Notes: a model not told the origin generated them from the sequence alone. A stretch of 64,000 nucleotides of DNA from Bostrychus sinensis (GCA_020698575.1 CM036244.1:25340034-25404033), one strand, 5' to 3'; counted from the first letter of the stretch, positions 1-11,393 are shown. Translations and numbers: made by a program.

Positions 1-516
1 ATGTGTGCCTGTACAGTTGTGCAACTAGAGAAATGCTCTAAGGAGTCTGTTTTTGAAGCTTATTCAGGTAGTGATGTTTATTTTTAGTCAAATCTTTCTC
101 ATTCACCACATATAGGATTGGTAAGCTGTTCTGAAAAGATCACTGAAGTCTGCCAGCTTAATTTTTGCAGTCACTTTGTAGAGAACATTGGGCACTCTGT
201 GATATGAGGGTTTTTGGGGAAATAACACAATGAATGGAACATTTAGCTTTTTTCTTGTTGTTGCATTGCAAGCCTGTTCCAAGTGTCTTACTGCACTGGT
301 GTAATCTCTAGGATGGTTGTGTAGTTGCCCTCATTGCATGTTCAGCTTGTCAATCGAGCCAGGCACGGTAACACAAAGGTGGGTTGTCTCTGTGAGGCTA
401 AGCCTGTCTCTGCTCTGTACAAAGCCAACCTTTTTGCTATCAAGCCTGTGACATATCTACCAATACTGTAAGCACTGCTAGATGAGTACTATTTGATATT
501 TTTAATATAAGATGAA

Positions 517-527
517 AATAAAATAAA
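517..527 (+). promoter_or_regulatory. Possible poly(A) signals of an upstream plus-strand gene
   Basis: Two overlapping AATAAA hexamers are followed by TGTTGTATTTTAC, a T/GT-rich context typical of a cleavage site. No coding exon of the gene they would serve is visible, so the call rests on the hexamers alone and could be chance in AT-rich DNA. Confidence 0.25.
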
Positions 528-974
528 AATGTTGTATTTTACTTCCTTTGAGAAGAATTTCAATATACTGTAATAATGAGGCTAAGTGTCAATGTGAATT
601 TTCTCCCCTTTTTTTAGTAAAATTAAAGTTATAGAAACACTCTACAACTTTGTCTGTTTTTGAGTGCATTTACTAGTGTGGTCTAACCATAAAATATCTT
701 GACGCTCCTTTAAAGGGAGAATGACATGTTGCTATACACTAAAGAAAAACGTTTAGCAAAATTCAGCACTTAGTAAACTGCACCTCCTAGTGGTTACATA
801 GTTTGCTACAACTCCTATTATTTCAACGGCAACACCATTGAGATGGTAAAAAATTAGAAATCAGTGGCTATATAAATGGGTGTGAATTTTATAAATTAAA
901 ACTGATAAAAAAGCACTTCATACTATCACTGAAAATGTATAAAAGAGTAAAAGTTATTCATAAAAAATTTTCAC

Positions 975-980
975 TTTAAT
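975..980 (-). promoter_or_regulatory. timm22: Candidate timm22 poly(A) signal (ATTAAA)
   Basis: Read on the minus strand this is ATTAAA, the commonest variant of the poly(A) hexamer, about 375 bases past the timm22 stop codon. No canonical AATAAA was recognised nearer the stop. A transcript 3' end near 955 would follow, but the position is a guess. Confidence 0.3.
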
Positions 981-1353
981 TACATTACACATTACATTAA
1001 AAATCTTTCAGTAAGTTTCAACTTATTGACCATCAAGTAATGATATTTACATAACACACAAAGAAAAATCTTAAACACAGACCACCTAACTCGGTATAAT
1101 ATTAATATGTTGCATGATAATTTAATCTGTATTTAACACTTGTACACCCTAGAACAATTTTCCATCAGATAGTTAACCCCACTGGTTTCTGAGGATTTTC
1201 AGCTTGATGTCCGTTTACTTTTGAGCAAAGTCTTTTCTTCAGCTCAAACACAAACTGGACCAGAGATGCATCCTCAAAATTTCCTTAAGTATTCATGAGT
1301 TTGAGTCCATCAGTGAGAAATACATAAAGTCCATATCTCCAATTTTTTGAGGA

Positions 1354-1430
1354 TCATCGTAAATAATATTCAATGGCAGCGGAGAACGCAGCAAAACCAC
1401 CACATCCAAGAACTCCAGCCTTCAGCCCAG
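1354..1430 (-). CDS. timm22: timm22 exon 4 (C-terminus and stop)
   Basis: 77 nt after an acceptor reading AATTACAG. Encodes the last glycine-rich membrane segment, ending AAIEYYLR and TGA at 1356-1354. The C-terminus is the usual one for the family. Confidence 0.93.
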
Positions 1431-2915
1431 CTGTAATTACAGATGTGTACACAGATAAACAAAAGACTGATGTTTAGATAAAGTCAATATTCAAGGTTAC
1501 CTACCTCTGAACCCGATGGCTCCTCCAGTTACACAACCACTGTATACTGCATTTTTCCAGTCTGAAACTCCTCTATGCTACAGAAACATCAAATACAGAA
1601 GACACTTTACACACTGAACTAGTGCACTTAGAACAATCAATCATTTTGCCAAATGTGCAAGTGTGTATTGCCTTCTAAGACAGTCACACATCATCAAATT
1701 AGAAAAGTAAAATTATTTTAGTAGTTCAATTAAAAAGGGAATAAATGCAATGTATTATATATATATATATTCAGTAAACACAGAGTGTTTATGTAATATA
1801 ATATGATATTCGGTAATATTCTATTTCTATGAAATATAACATTTTGGTTTTCATTAACTGCAAGACATAATTATTGCAGTTAAAATAATCCCTTGAAATC
1901 TTTGTGTGTACTAAATCTATATAATGTATGTTTCTCTTTGAATGGAACTACTAAATTAAATAAACTTCAACTCCACAATGGAATAATTTTGTGCCGTACA
2001 GTTCAGTAAAGCCTTTTGGCAGTAGATGGCGCTGTCACACCACAGTAGTAGCATCCTCAACTTAATATAAAGTATTAATTAAGATAATCAAGCATCAGTA
2101 TTTTTTTTAGCCTCTCTATGGCAAAAATACATGTGGAAGATTATATTAAAATCTCAACTGAAGCTTAACTGAAGCCTTTCCCACATTATACTTTATAAAC
2201 GATATATATTTGGTGTTGTCACGTCCGGTTGACGTCCTATGCAGTACAAATGTATAGTAGAAAATAATGCATATCTTGAGCAAAATAAATGTATACATAC
2301 AGATTCTATGATGCACTCTGTACAGGAGAACATTGCTCCAACAATGGCAAAGTTCTTGGCGTAGGACATGCCCCTCTGGCCCATGTCTTTGAGAACTTCT
2401 CGTGCTGTTGGTGTTCTCAAAGGGTCCTTGGGGTCAAATCCTACATTAGTATCGATGCCTGCGGTGAAAACTCCAAAGGCTCCTCCAAGGACAAATCCTG
2501 AAAGAATGAAAATATTTTCAGTGATGCTTTTATCTCAGGAAGCACTTCTGTCTGAATTGTATGCTCTGAGAATGTACAATAACAACCCACCAATAGCCAA
2601 TGTATCAGGCTATACTCTACGACCTGAGATGTAAAAATATAAGTGAAGTGTACCTCCTACACAGGCCAGAAGAGACTTGAAGGCACAGCTCTCCATGCCC
2701 CTCTCTAACATCTTCTGCTCATCGCTTTTGGGAGGGACGGGCAGACCTCCCATTACCGTGGGGTTGAGGTCTTTCACGGGCCTCTTATCCCCGATGAGGT
2801 GCTCCAGAACCATACTGTACTGAATCTGAGGGCCATTGGCCGCAGAGGCAGCCGAAACTGTGCTCGAAACATCTGCAGTACCTGCTGCACTCGCGTTGTC
2901 CGTGGAGGCCGCCAT
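1354..2915 (-). CDS. timm22: Mitochondrial import inner membrane translocase subunit Tim22 (4 exons, complete)
   Basis: Tim22 is the channel-forming core of the TIM22 complex, which inserts multispanning carrier proteins into the mitochondrial inner membrane. Coding exons on the minus strand are 2915-2654, 2497-2301, 1577-1505 and 1430-1354: 609 nt, 202 residues plus TGA, all joins in phase at GT-AG borders. The N-terminus is Ala/Ser/Thr-rich and variable. From about residue 31 the protein follows vertebrate Tim22 closely, with the blocks ESCAFK, GGAFGVFTAGID, EVLKDMGQRGMSYAKNFAI and SGCVTGGAIGFR and the ending AAIEYYLR. Four hydrophobic segments lie at roughly residues 82-104, 127-147, 160-178 and 182-200. 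Conserved cysteines in the first and third loops are present. Start: the ATG at 2915 gives MAAST; a TTG three codons upstream is not needed. The gene is head-to-head with specc1. The assignment is firm. Confidence 0.95.
1505..1577 (-). CDS. timm22: timm22 exon 3
   Basis: 73 nt after an acceptor reading TTTCTGTAG. Encodes HRGVSDWKNAVYSGCVTGG and the start of GAIGFR. Mammalian Tim22 has Tyr in place of the first His. The donor is GAG|GTAGGT. Confidence 0.92.
2301..2497 (-). CDS. timm22: timm22 exon 2
   Basis: 197 nt after an acceptor reading TTTCAG. Encodes the end of the first hydrophobic segment (FVLGGAFGVFTAGID), the conserved loop with LRTPTAREVLKDMGQRG, and the second segment NFAIVGAMFSCTE. 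It ends in phase 0 after IIES. Confidence 0.94.
2654..2915 (-). CDS. timm22: timm22 exon 1 (coding part)
   Basis: Encodes residues 1-87 plus one base: the variable N-terminus, the block QYSMVLEHLIGDKRP and ESCAFK at the start of the first membrane segment. The donor is G|GTACAC. The splice splits a glycine codon that is completed by GA at the next exon. Confidence 0.93.
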
Positions 2916-3370
2916 GTTTTTCAATGACAGTGGAAGAGAAACGTAGCTTAAACGAGCGAGCGCAGATTCGTATATCTTAAATTTCCGATGACCATGGACA
3001 ACGGAAATAAGAACAAAGAAATGTCTATATTTAAGTATGTATTTTATATATATTGCATAAAATATAAAAGAAAATTATTTATTTTTCCTTGTTAGTTAGG
3101 TTTATTTCGGCACTAGCACATTCGACATGAATTTAACTTTCTGGGTCAGTTTTCTTTGTTGATGTTACACAGTTGAAATTAGTTGTATTAGTATTATTGC
3201 TACAGTATTAATTCACAATGGTAAACAGACAAACCAACAAAAACAACAACAAATAAATTCATAACAATAACAAGAAAAAGGGTAAACAAAAAATCATTAA
3301 ATTAAATATTATTGCTGAACTTTTATTTTATTTAAAATGCATTAATACCTTTTTGAACATTAGCTATTGT
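2916..3370. other. timm22 5' UTR and divergent promoter DNA
   Basis: The first 80 or so bases upstream of the timm22 ATG contain CpGs and two ETS-like TTCCG/CGGAA cores (near 2980 and 3003). Further right the DNA is AT-rich. With the LINE removed, only about 1 kb separates the two start regions, which fits a shared bidirectional promoter. The transcription start is not visible. Confidence 0.4.
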
Positions 3371-3381
3371 ATCTTAAGACT
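3371..3381. repeat. Left target-site duplication of the LINE
   Basis: ATCTTAAGACT is repeated exactly at 4337-4347, directly after the poly(A) tail of the LINE. An 11-bp direct repeat around a truncated, poly(A)-tailed element is the mark of target-primed reverse transcription. Confidence 0.8.
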
Positions 3382-4336
3382 ACCTATATCTGAATTCCTT
3401 AGATTACACAAAGCATTACCTAAAGAGTTTATTTACCAGATCCCTATTATAATCGTATACCAACCTATAAACCCACAATTAGGCACCTTATCTATTCAAG
3501 GAATATCAATCACTGACAAAAAAATGCACTAACAATATCATGAGACAAAGTCTCACAGAACATCTATTTCCTGGTAAAGTCAACAAGAACAACATACTTT
3601 ATAAATTTAATAAAATATCCATGGAGAAATTAAGAACACTATCTTAATCATCTTAATCTAAAACTTCCTATACAACCAAAAGCTAAAGAGACACATTTTA
3701 AAATTATGAACGCCATTTACCCTGCCAAAGAATTATTAAGAAATCGTTTTAATATTGATGACAATCTATGTTCCTTCTGTGAAAATGATATAGACAATAG
3801 ATAGATGTATTCTTTGAATGTACCAAAACACAGCCATTCTGGAATGATTTACAAAACTGGATCAAACAAAAAATTGTGTTTCCAGGTTCTATTTCTAGGG
3901 ACATGGTAACATTTGGAATTATTTTACCGAGCAAAAATGTTGTAACATAATTCTCTGTTTAGCCAAATTTTTTATACACAAAGAGTACTAAAAACGCCCC
4001 CTATCTTTAGACTTTTTTTGATTGAATTTAATATGTATTTAAAATCTCTAAAATGTATCAAAACGAACATCTGTGAAGATCTGTATGACATATTAATTGA
4101 ACTTCCCATAAAAGTAAATTAATTTCAAAACTGTAACCCCCTTGTATAAGTTGGTATTACAATTATATTTTACTTTGTATGAATATTGTACTCACTTGTT
4201 GTGATTACTGGTTTGTGTTTATGTTTACCTGACTGTTGAATGTACCCTTACCGTTTTAGTGGAAGCTTAATGTATTTGCACAGATGTACATTTGCCGTAC
4301 TTGTTTGTACATTATTAAAAAAAAAAAAAAAAAAAA
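3382..4336 (+). mobile_element. 5'-truncated L1-like LINE, 3' end with poly(A)
   Basis: About 955 bp ending in a run of some 20 A, flanked by an exact 11-bp direct repeat. One plus-strand frame near 3670-3790 reads PKAKETHFKIMNAIYPAKEL and then CSFCEND. This matches the C-terminal region of L1-clade ORF2, where a KIxxxIYP block precedes a Cys-x-x-Cys knuckle. Stops and frameshifts interrupt the frame, so the copy is dead, and the endonuclease and reverse transcriptase domains are missing through 5' truncation. The rest is 3' UTR. Assignment to the L1 clade rests on the poly(A) tail and this block; the exact family is unknown. The exact TSD suggests a fairly recent insertion. Confidence 0.82.
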
Positions 4337-4347
4337 ATCTTAAGACT
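4337..4347. repeat. Right target-site duplication of the LINE
   Basis: Exact second copy of ATCTTAAGACT, directly after the A tract. Its last bases are also the first bases of the promoter motif at 4345-4360. Confidence 0.8.
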
Positions 4348-4360
4348 GCATTTCCCAGAG
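4345..4360 (+). promoter_or_regulatory. specc1: specc1 promoter motif resembling a ZNF143/Staf-type element
   Basis: ACTGCATTTCCCAGAG differs at few positions from the vertebrate core-promoter element ACTACAnnTCCCAGAA, known to bind ZNF143 and found in many housekeeping and bidirectional promoters. It lies 93 bases before the upstream ATG in exon 1 and is followed by CpG-containing sequence. No TATA box is seen. Binding is inferred from the motif only. Confidence 0.5.
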
Positions 4361-4510
4361 TTCTCTTAAAGCACTGCGCCAAACTCGCTCTCGCTAGTGC
4401 TCCACCTACCGGCTCCGGTCAGCAGGGGGACGGTGTAATGAGCCTGGTGAATGAGGCGGCAGCAGCAGCATCCACATCAAGCAGCACCAAGACGCAGCAG
4501 CGGTGAACAG
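4361..4510 (+). other. specc1: specc1 exon 1 (5' UTR; start approximate)
   Basis: A CpG-rich stretch ending in a strong donor, AACAG|GTGAGG, at 4510/4511. It is the only good first-exon candidate between the promoter motif and the first coding exon at 17809. The 5' limit is not visible and 4361 is only a guess placed just after the motif. The exon carries an upstream ORF. Confidence 0.55.
4438..4506 (+). CDS. Upstream ORF in the specc1 leader (22 codons)
   Basis: ATG at 4438 to TGA at 4504-4506 encodes MSLVNEAAAAAS and then a Ser/Thr/Gln-rich tail. It is more likely a translational control element than a functional peptide. After splicing of exon 1 to 17809, the uORF stop lies 27 nt before the main specc1 ATG. 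Whether the ORF is translated is unknown; it could equally lie outside the transcript if transcription starts downstream. Confidence 0.4.
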   Translation: MSLVNEAAAAASTSSSTKTQQR

Positions 4511-6851
4511 GTGAGGGTGAAGCTAGGGCTAATTCTAAGGTTTTTATGTCGTATTATTTTATTTTAAGTTTTGTCGTATATTGGTCGGTTTAAATGGTGA
4601 AACTTGTCATTAAGGGCTTGTTGATGTGTCGTTATAACATGTAGAAGTGTCGTTCGGGACCACGTTGGTTTGCTTATTTGTCAGTACCGCCAAACTGTGA
4701 TGACAGCTCGCTTAGCTGCCGCATCTGCCTTTTCCTGTAATGTCCTCTCTCTCACTGTACTCCAATAACAAGTGAATCATAGGCAGACGCCTCTTTGCTG
4801 ATGCGTCTCTGTCACAACATTAGCCTCGGTACACGTTGTTTAACCCTAATTGTATGCGTCAGTGCATGTGTCGTTTGGTATCAGAAAGTCGAGCAGTAGG
4901 AGGGAAAGCTGCTATGTATTTTTTACAGAAGGGTTTTAACCATTTACCGTGTTGCTGGCAGCGCAGCTAAGTCGTGAGTTCAACAGGATGCGTTACTGAC
5001 TGGCAGAATGCAAAAACTCGAACATTTCTTTGTAGTTACTAATTACAGCTGTAGAAATAATACTAAACGTGAAAATAGGTGTTACTTCATGCTTCAGATG
5101 CTGATGACATGCGTTAAAAAGTTAGGCTACAGTATAAATGTTTTGTTTTTGTAGTTTTTATAGCCTATAGTTTGTGAGTGTAAACAATGTTTATTCTGTC
5201 AATTGAAAAGTGAAATTTTCTGTCAGGTTTCCTTTAGATCCACTTTAGTGCACTGCAAGCAGTTTCTCTTCACATGATCAGCCAGCCATTTGTTCTTCAT
5301 TAGGTCAGTGCCACGTGAAGCAGCAAGACATTGTTATGTTTAGCATTTAATCATCTGAAAGTGTTTGCTGTTTATGTCTTATAGGTCTTTAAATGCTTCA
5401 TTATGGCACTAAGCCCTGACTAAGCTTCTATGTGTAATTTTGGTCCTGCCACGTAAAAACGACTTGTAAACTCTGTATAAACATTGGACCGCTGTGGTTA
5501 AATCTGCAATGCTTTACAAGACAGCGAGAAAAGAAGGTCACGTTTTATCATAGGCTAATTAGAGTTTACTTTGTGTATATAGAGGAGGTCAGCTTTGCAG
5601 TGGGGTCAAAGTCATTTTGGCATAACCACTTGACTTTACTGTTTTCTTTCATGTTAAAAAGGTTTTCAAACATAAACAGCTACAGCCAGTGATCATGTAG
5701 TTCCTGTAACATTGAATGTACCTAATTGCATCTTTTACTCTTGGTTAACCATTCAAGATGGAGAAATATCCAGAAATATACATTGTTGGCCCCAAGGCTG
5801 TGTGCAGAACAGACTGTCCTAGACACATAGCAAGGCCGGTTTCTATTTTAAGCTAAAATATGTCTTTAACCTTCAACATAGAAGTACTGATAAAAGCCCT
5901 AGTGTTACCCATCTGCTTCTGTATATAACAAGATCTAATATGGGCGCCAAACGTCTCTTTTGTGTTAGTTTGACTCTATGTTTGTCATTGATTCATACCG
6001 AAGCATCCTTACCATTACCTTATCCATTACCTGGGTGTCCTCAAAGTGCCTACAGCATGGAATCTCCCTAGTTTCCCCTATAGCCTTTCTCCTCCTCTGT
6101 CCAGCTCATTAGCGCTCCAGTAATGTGGTGATTGCAGTTATTTATAGCCAGAAGTCATGCATATGTCCGGTTGTATATAGCTTGTTTTGAGAAAAAGAAA
6201 AGCCTATATGTGAATGTCTTGGTAGGTGATGTGCTGATGTGATGCTGAATGAAGGTGTCCTCTGAGTGCTGTCCCAAACACGTTTATCTGTGCTGTTGTC
6301 CTGGATTCAGCCCTCTCTTGTGATATACTGTGGTTCTATATTGCTATGAGAGAAGTCATTATCAGGGACATATTTGAATGTCCAGCTATAGAAAGGTACA
6401 TGCATTTGCTGTTCTCCACATAAGATGAATGTCATCCTGAGAAATTACGTAATGCTCAAGTACCTGCCTCTAATTATAACGTATATAACATTGTCTTTTG
6501 ACAGATGTGCATGGTAAACAAATCTTCATATAGCTGGATAATATCATGCCCATTCAACATGAATAGTAAATCGTGGCTTTCTATGAATAAGAGCATCCAC
6601 AACTATCTCAAATATTTGCATAGCAAGCACCCAAACTCTAGTATGGTTGCAGTGTTTGTTAATTTTATGCATGATTTAAAAAGTACATTTTTAGGTACAA
6701 CTGATGTTATCTTTGCATCAGATAGTGACATTTGATATATCTGTCAGGTGTGTCGTAATATCAAGAAATAAACATGGTAAACCTTTAGCTTTTGTAGCAT
6801 AATTTTTTTCTTGTGTCAGTTGAAGGTCATTTTTGTGAGTACTTTTAAAGC

Positions 6852-6888
6852 TACATTATCTGTAGGTCTGTGACCTACAGATAATGTA
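6852..6888. repeat. Perfect 17-bp hairpin with 3-nt loop
   Basis: TACATTATCTGTAGGTC, then TGT, then the exact reverse complement. No flanking element explains it. Confidence 0.8.
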
Positions 6889-7694
6889 AGAAACCAATGA
6901 GCATGAGTGCAGCATTAAAGTGCCCATTAGTCCCATATTGGAGTATCCTGGCCAGCCAGACTAACTCTTTTTCTATTCTATACAAAGACATTTGTTTTAT
7001 AGCTCATGGTTTGAGTTTAATTTCTATGGGAAGAGCAAGCACAAGTGGTGTAACCAATCAGAGAAATGAAGGCGGGATGTAAGCATCTTGATTACTTTTG
7101 ATAGGAGAATATCTTCCACATTTGCAACATGTACAGCAGATAAATACCTGTGCCCGGGTCCAAATTGACTGAGGGGAAACCCTGAGGCTGAGGAACCAGA
7201 CTCTCCTGTTTTCGAAAAGAAAGTTGGAGGGGCTAGCTGGCCATGCTAATATCTGAGTGAGCTAACACCAACATTTTGATGGTAGATTTGCTGTGAGTTT
7301 ACTAAAGTCCTTTCCAACTGAATATTTGTATTTTTGTATTTCAGACTTTATTGAACACACATTTTTGTTTTTTTAGTGCTAGCTCTGAAATAAAGACACA
7401 TTTTCTGTCCCGAGAGGCACTATGGCATGTCCTTTTGCTGGACGCTGGAGGAGGACATAATTGAGGAGATAAAAGGAGATGGGCAGATTGCAGCGGGGAA
7501 CGAATACTGCGCTGGCATTGAGTCTGGTAAATAAATAGCAACACAAACAACTTCTAACGGCTGTGTAGGGAGATATTTAGGTGCTAATTTAACTGCATAC
7601 TTGTAGACAGATGGCATCAAGCCTCCTCCATCCAAGTTTTTGTCCAAGCTGTGAGTGCCAAAATGGACGTTACATTAGTGTTATGTAATGAGGC

Positions 7695-8055
7695 ACACCA
7701 ATGAGGCATAATATTATGACCACTGGAAGGAGAAGTGAATAACATAGCTTATCTCTTCACTGTGGCACTAGTTAGTGGGTGCAACATATTGGACAGCAAG
7801 CAAACATTTTGTCCTCAATGTTGATGTGTTTGAAGCAGGAAAAATGACATGCATTTGAGTGAGTTTGCCAAGAGCCAAATTGTGACAGCTAGATGACTGG
7901 TTCAGAGCATCTCCAAAACTGCAGCTCCTGTGCGGTGTGCCTGGTCTGCAGTGGCAAGTTTGTGTGTGGCCGCATATTAGGCATGTGGTCATAACGCACA
8001 ACATTATGACTTGCCAAAATAAGCAGGTAGTCATAATGTTATGCCTGATTGGTGT
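7695..8055 (+). mobile_element. Deleted Tc1/mariner-family element (non-autonomous), copy 1
   Basis: Inverted ends: left ACACCAATGAGGCATAATAT, right ATGTTATGCCTGATTGGTGT, with TA following. The 26-base end is the one carried by a common fish Tc1-like family. Between them is a remnant of the 5' half of that element, including sequence around the transposase start (ATTTGAGTGAGTTTGCCAAG and GCATCTCCAAAACTGCAGCT). The catalytic part is deleted. Confidence 0.75.
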
Positions 8056-9279
8056 ATATTAAAAAGATTCTAGCTGTGATCATCTCTCCTTTCCTCAATG
8101 TTTTTAGAAGAGGAGTTTTCAGGAAGCAGGCCGCATACTTGACAAGCATCACAGTCTCACTCACTGGCTCAGAGGAATGCTTCTGTAAATGAGTCATCCA
8201 GGCCAATTCAGAGGTAAAAAGCAAAGTCTCATTGTCACACGTCTGTCTCATCTCTGTCCTCATAGTAAGAGCAGGGAGCACCGATGCAGGCACTCTCATC
8301 CAGCAAAACCAGACCGGCTAGTTTGTGTGTATGCATGGCATGTGTCATTAAAATGTTTGCTGATCCATTGTAATCTATATTAAAAAAAAACTTGGTCACA
8401 CCCATAAGCCACACATTGAGAAGGCATAAAGCAGGGTTAGACTTATACTGCTTTATGTGTCTAATACTATGAAATGTCATTGTGGAATATAAGCTCTTTT
8501 GTGGTTGGTTGTCCTTTTTATTTCCACTCAGTTCTCAGGGATGATGCTGCCGTTTCTATGGTGCCCACCCACTCAGAAGACGTCCCAGCCAAAGCAGACA
8601 GGAAAGCACCATGAGTTTTAGCAACGCGCCTATATATGGGGCAAGAACTTTGACACTGTTGGAGCAGGAAGTCAGGCGCCCAAGGGAGTGCAGCTCATGG
8701 AAAGATGAAACACAGGATGGAGTGGATAAAATATGCATGACGAGTGGCTCTATCTGCTCCCTCGGTGCCGTGTGAATTTAGGACAGATAGAGTGATACTT
8801 TGTGTGCCAATCTTTACTGTAAATTAGCACAAAAACAATTTAACATAATTGATTTTAGAGTTTGAAAATATATAATGACCAACGTGAAGCTGACTTGCCT
8901 GTTTTTGCACCTAGTCAGCTTATAGTTATTTATAAGAAAGTGTACCATTAATTATTTCTTTGGATCCTTGCTTTGAACATCTAAACTTGGAATTGATTTA
9001 CCATCAGATCAATACAATCTTTAGCTAAGCGTTTTTCCTAAGAACTCAGCTTTTTCTTCAAAAAAGATGCAGTTTAATTAACATAATCTTTTACCAAGTC
9101 CTTATGCAGATGCTAATACTAGGAATATATTTTTAGTTTTATTAATTGTCAAGTATCTACATGTTTTTACTACAGCAATATGTTTTTGTTATTGACAAGC
9201 TACCTACATTTTCAATCATTTAAGTGTTACAAACCATTCATCTTCTTGTGTTTATTTCCATTAGAGGTTACAGATGGCT

Positions 9280-9500
9280 GGAGCCTGTACCAGCTACTAC
9301 AGACCTTAGGTGGGGTAGGTAGGCCCTAGACAGTGGCCAACTAGTCACATGGATAATATACACAGACAGGCAACCATTCAGTGTCACATTCAGTCACTGT
9401 AGGCAATTTACCAATGTTTTTGGACCATGTGAGGAAGCCCAGAGAGAACTCGCTGCAGTTTAGTACTGAAAATTCCAGACAGATTGTAGGTGGCCAGCTA
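9280..9500 (+). repeat. Old dispersed teleost repeat
   Basis: Reads like a degraded copy of a widespread fish repeat, with a segment ending CAATTTACCAATGTTTTTGGACCATGTGAGGA. A related piece (GGGTACACCCTGAACAGTGG) is present near 30590. The class (SINE or LINE tail) cannot be settled by eye. Confidence 0.5.
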
Positions 9501-10527
9501 GAGCATCAAACTCACATTCTTTTTGGTTACTCTTTTACCTAATTTGAAACTTATAAAATAGATTTTCTACTCAAGTTACTCATATTACTACAGTAAAAAT
9601 ATCTCGCTAAAAATATTCACTTCTGCTCATGAACAAACATACCTTTCATCAAGCCAGTACTGTTATTCTGTAGGAGTACAGGAGTACTCTGTACATTCTA
9701 CTAAATCATTTAGACCTCTATTATATTTAGCTAATATCACTACTGAGCAGTGCTGCTGCATCATTAGTTTGCTGATTCCTAATTCCTGATTCTGAAAGCA
9801 GTCATATATTTTTGGTTTTTATATAGGAAGTTCACTTCTATTTTTTGGAAAGTTAGTGTTGTGTACTAGTTTCAGATCCTCTCAGTCTAAAGAGGAACCC
9901 AGAGAGACCCGCCGAGACATTCACACAGTATGGAATACACAGCACAACATAGATTAAGATGGAAATAATCCTAATGGACCTAGATGGACCTTGTAATTTG
10001 ATTTCAGTTGACCATTAGCCATACATCAATGTTCTGAAACCACAACCAATACAAGATTGTCTCTGTTTTGGAAGAATCTTTCAAGATAAGATATATATGT
10101 GTTTTGCATTTTGGACTTTTAAGATGCAATAAAATACTATTTTCTTTGTCTTGCTTTTATGGTTTGTTGGAAAATGTGTATTTTTAGTCTCATGTTGGTC
10201 TGAGTGATCACCAGTACAATTCGTATGCATAGTCACATCCTGTCTTATATGTAGCTGTTCTGACTCAGGGCTTTTTCCTGTTGACAGAAAAGGGAAGGTT
10301 GTACTTTAAGCTACTGTTTGAGTTGTATTGTGCCCATTGTGTGTATTGATTTCCAGTAGCCAGCTCCTGTGTCACTTAATGATGGGATTCCCCACAGAGT
10401 CATCTCACCTGTCAACAATGTCTGGTCTCATTATTTATTAATGATTAGTTGGCTGCTTGTTGCCCTGTGGTCTGACGCTTGTTCTGGGCTTGTATGGCCT
10501 AACTATTAGTGTTGGTATTGACTGTCG

Positions 10528-10531
<4 letters not shown>

Positions 10532-10584
<53 letters not shown>
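10532..10584. repeat. (TA)n microsatellite, about 26 units
   Basis: Uninterrupted alternating A/T run of 53 bases in specc1 intron 1. Confidence 0.95.
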
Positions 10585-10588
<4 letters not shown>

Positions 10589-10846
10589 GGCTTGTATGTT
10601 TGGGCACTTGTGCACTGTGTGATCTTTGGTTCACGTTGGATCTCATGAAACTAGATGTAAGGGAGTCAGTTTGTAAAGATTATCTGTACAGACTGTCTCT
10701 TGTGGAGTCATTAAAAACAATAATTGTTTACTATCTGATTGCCATGCAATTGCTGTAAGGCCAACAGATACATGGCATTGTCTTGTAAAATCAAACTGTA
10801 TAATAAAGGGCTTGTGGCAAACATGACTTTCTTGTAATTAAAAAAT

Positions 10847-11300
10847 GATGACCACCTGGCTAATATTGGTAATTATAATGTTATGTGTTATTATGACCAC
10901 CTGCCGAGTATGCTTATGCTATATTACTGCAATGCACTGTGTATTCCAGCAGAACCAGCATAAACTTCTTCAGCAAACTGAACTACAACAGCACATCTAG
11001 CCTTTGCTCCCCATGTTGCCAGTTCACCACTGTTCCTTCTATGGACCATTTTTGAGAGATACTGACCACTGCAGATCGGGAACACCCCACAAGAGCTGCA
11101 GTTTTGTAGATACTCTGACCCAGTTGTCTAACTCTCTCAAATACATTTGCTTTCCAATTTTTCCTACTTCTAGCACATCAACTTTGAGGACAGAAAGTTT
11201 ACTTGCTGGCTAATATACCCCACCCACAGGAACTATGATAAAGAGATAATCAGAGATGTTTGCTAGGTTAGAGTGGAAATAATGTTATGCCTGAATGGTA
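10847..11300 (-). mobile_element. Tc1/mariner-family remnant, copy 2 (opposite orientation)
   Basis: Right end AATGTTATGCCTGAATGG is a diverged form of the end seen at 8055. The interior matches copy 1 reversed (for example the ACATCAACTTTGAGGACA segment) but extends further into the former transposase region. The left boundary is approximate. Confidence 0.65.
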
Positions 11301-11393
11301 TATATCCTCATGTATTTTAATAAGACTAATAGATCCATGTTATGTTACATGTTAGATACTTGTCTTGTAAAGTCAATCTGTATGAACTAAGAC

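Larger units (their letters stand above)
1..1353. other. Flank and timm22 3' UTR side; no coding exon seen
   Basis: No reading frame here looks like a gene. The stretch is AT-rich. The right part, up to about 955, is probably the 3' UTR of timm22, which is read leftwards. The left 500-600 bases may be the 3' UTR of a gene on the plus strand converging on timm22: overlapping AATAAA hexamers lie at 517-527 and are followed by T-rich sequence. I could not identify that gene. Confidence 0.4.
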
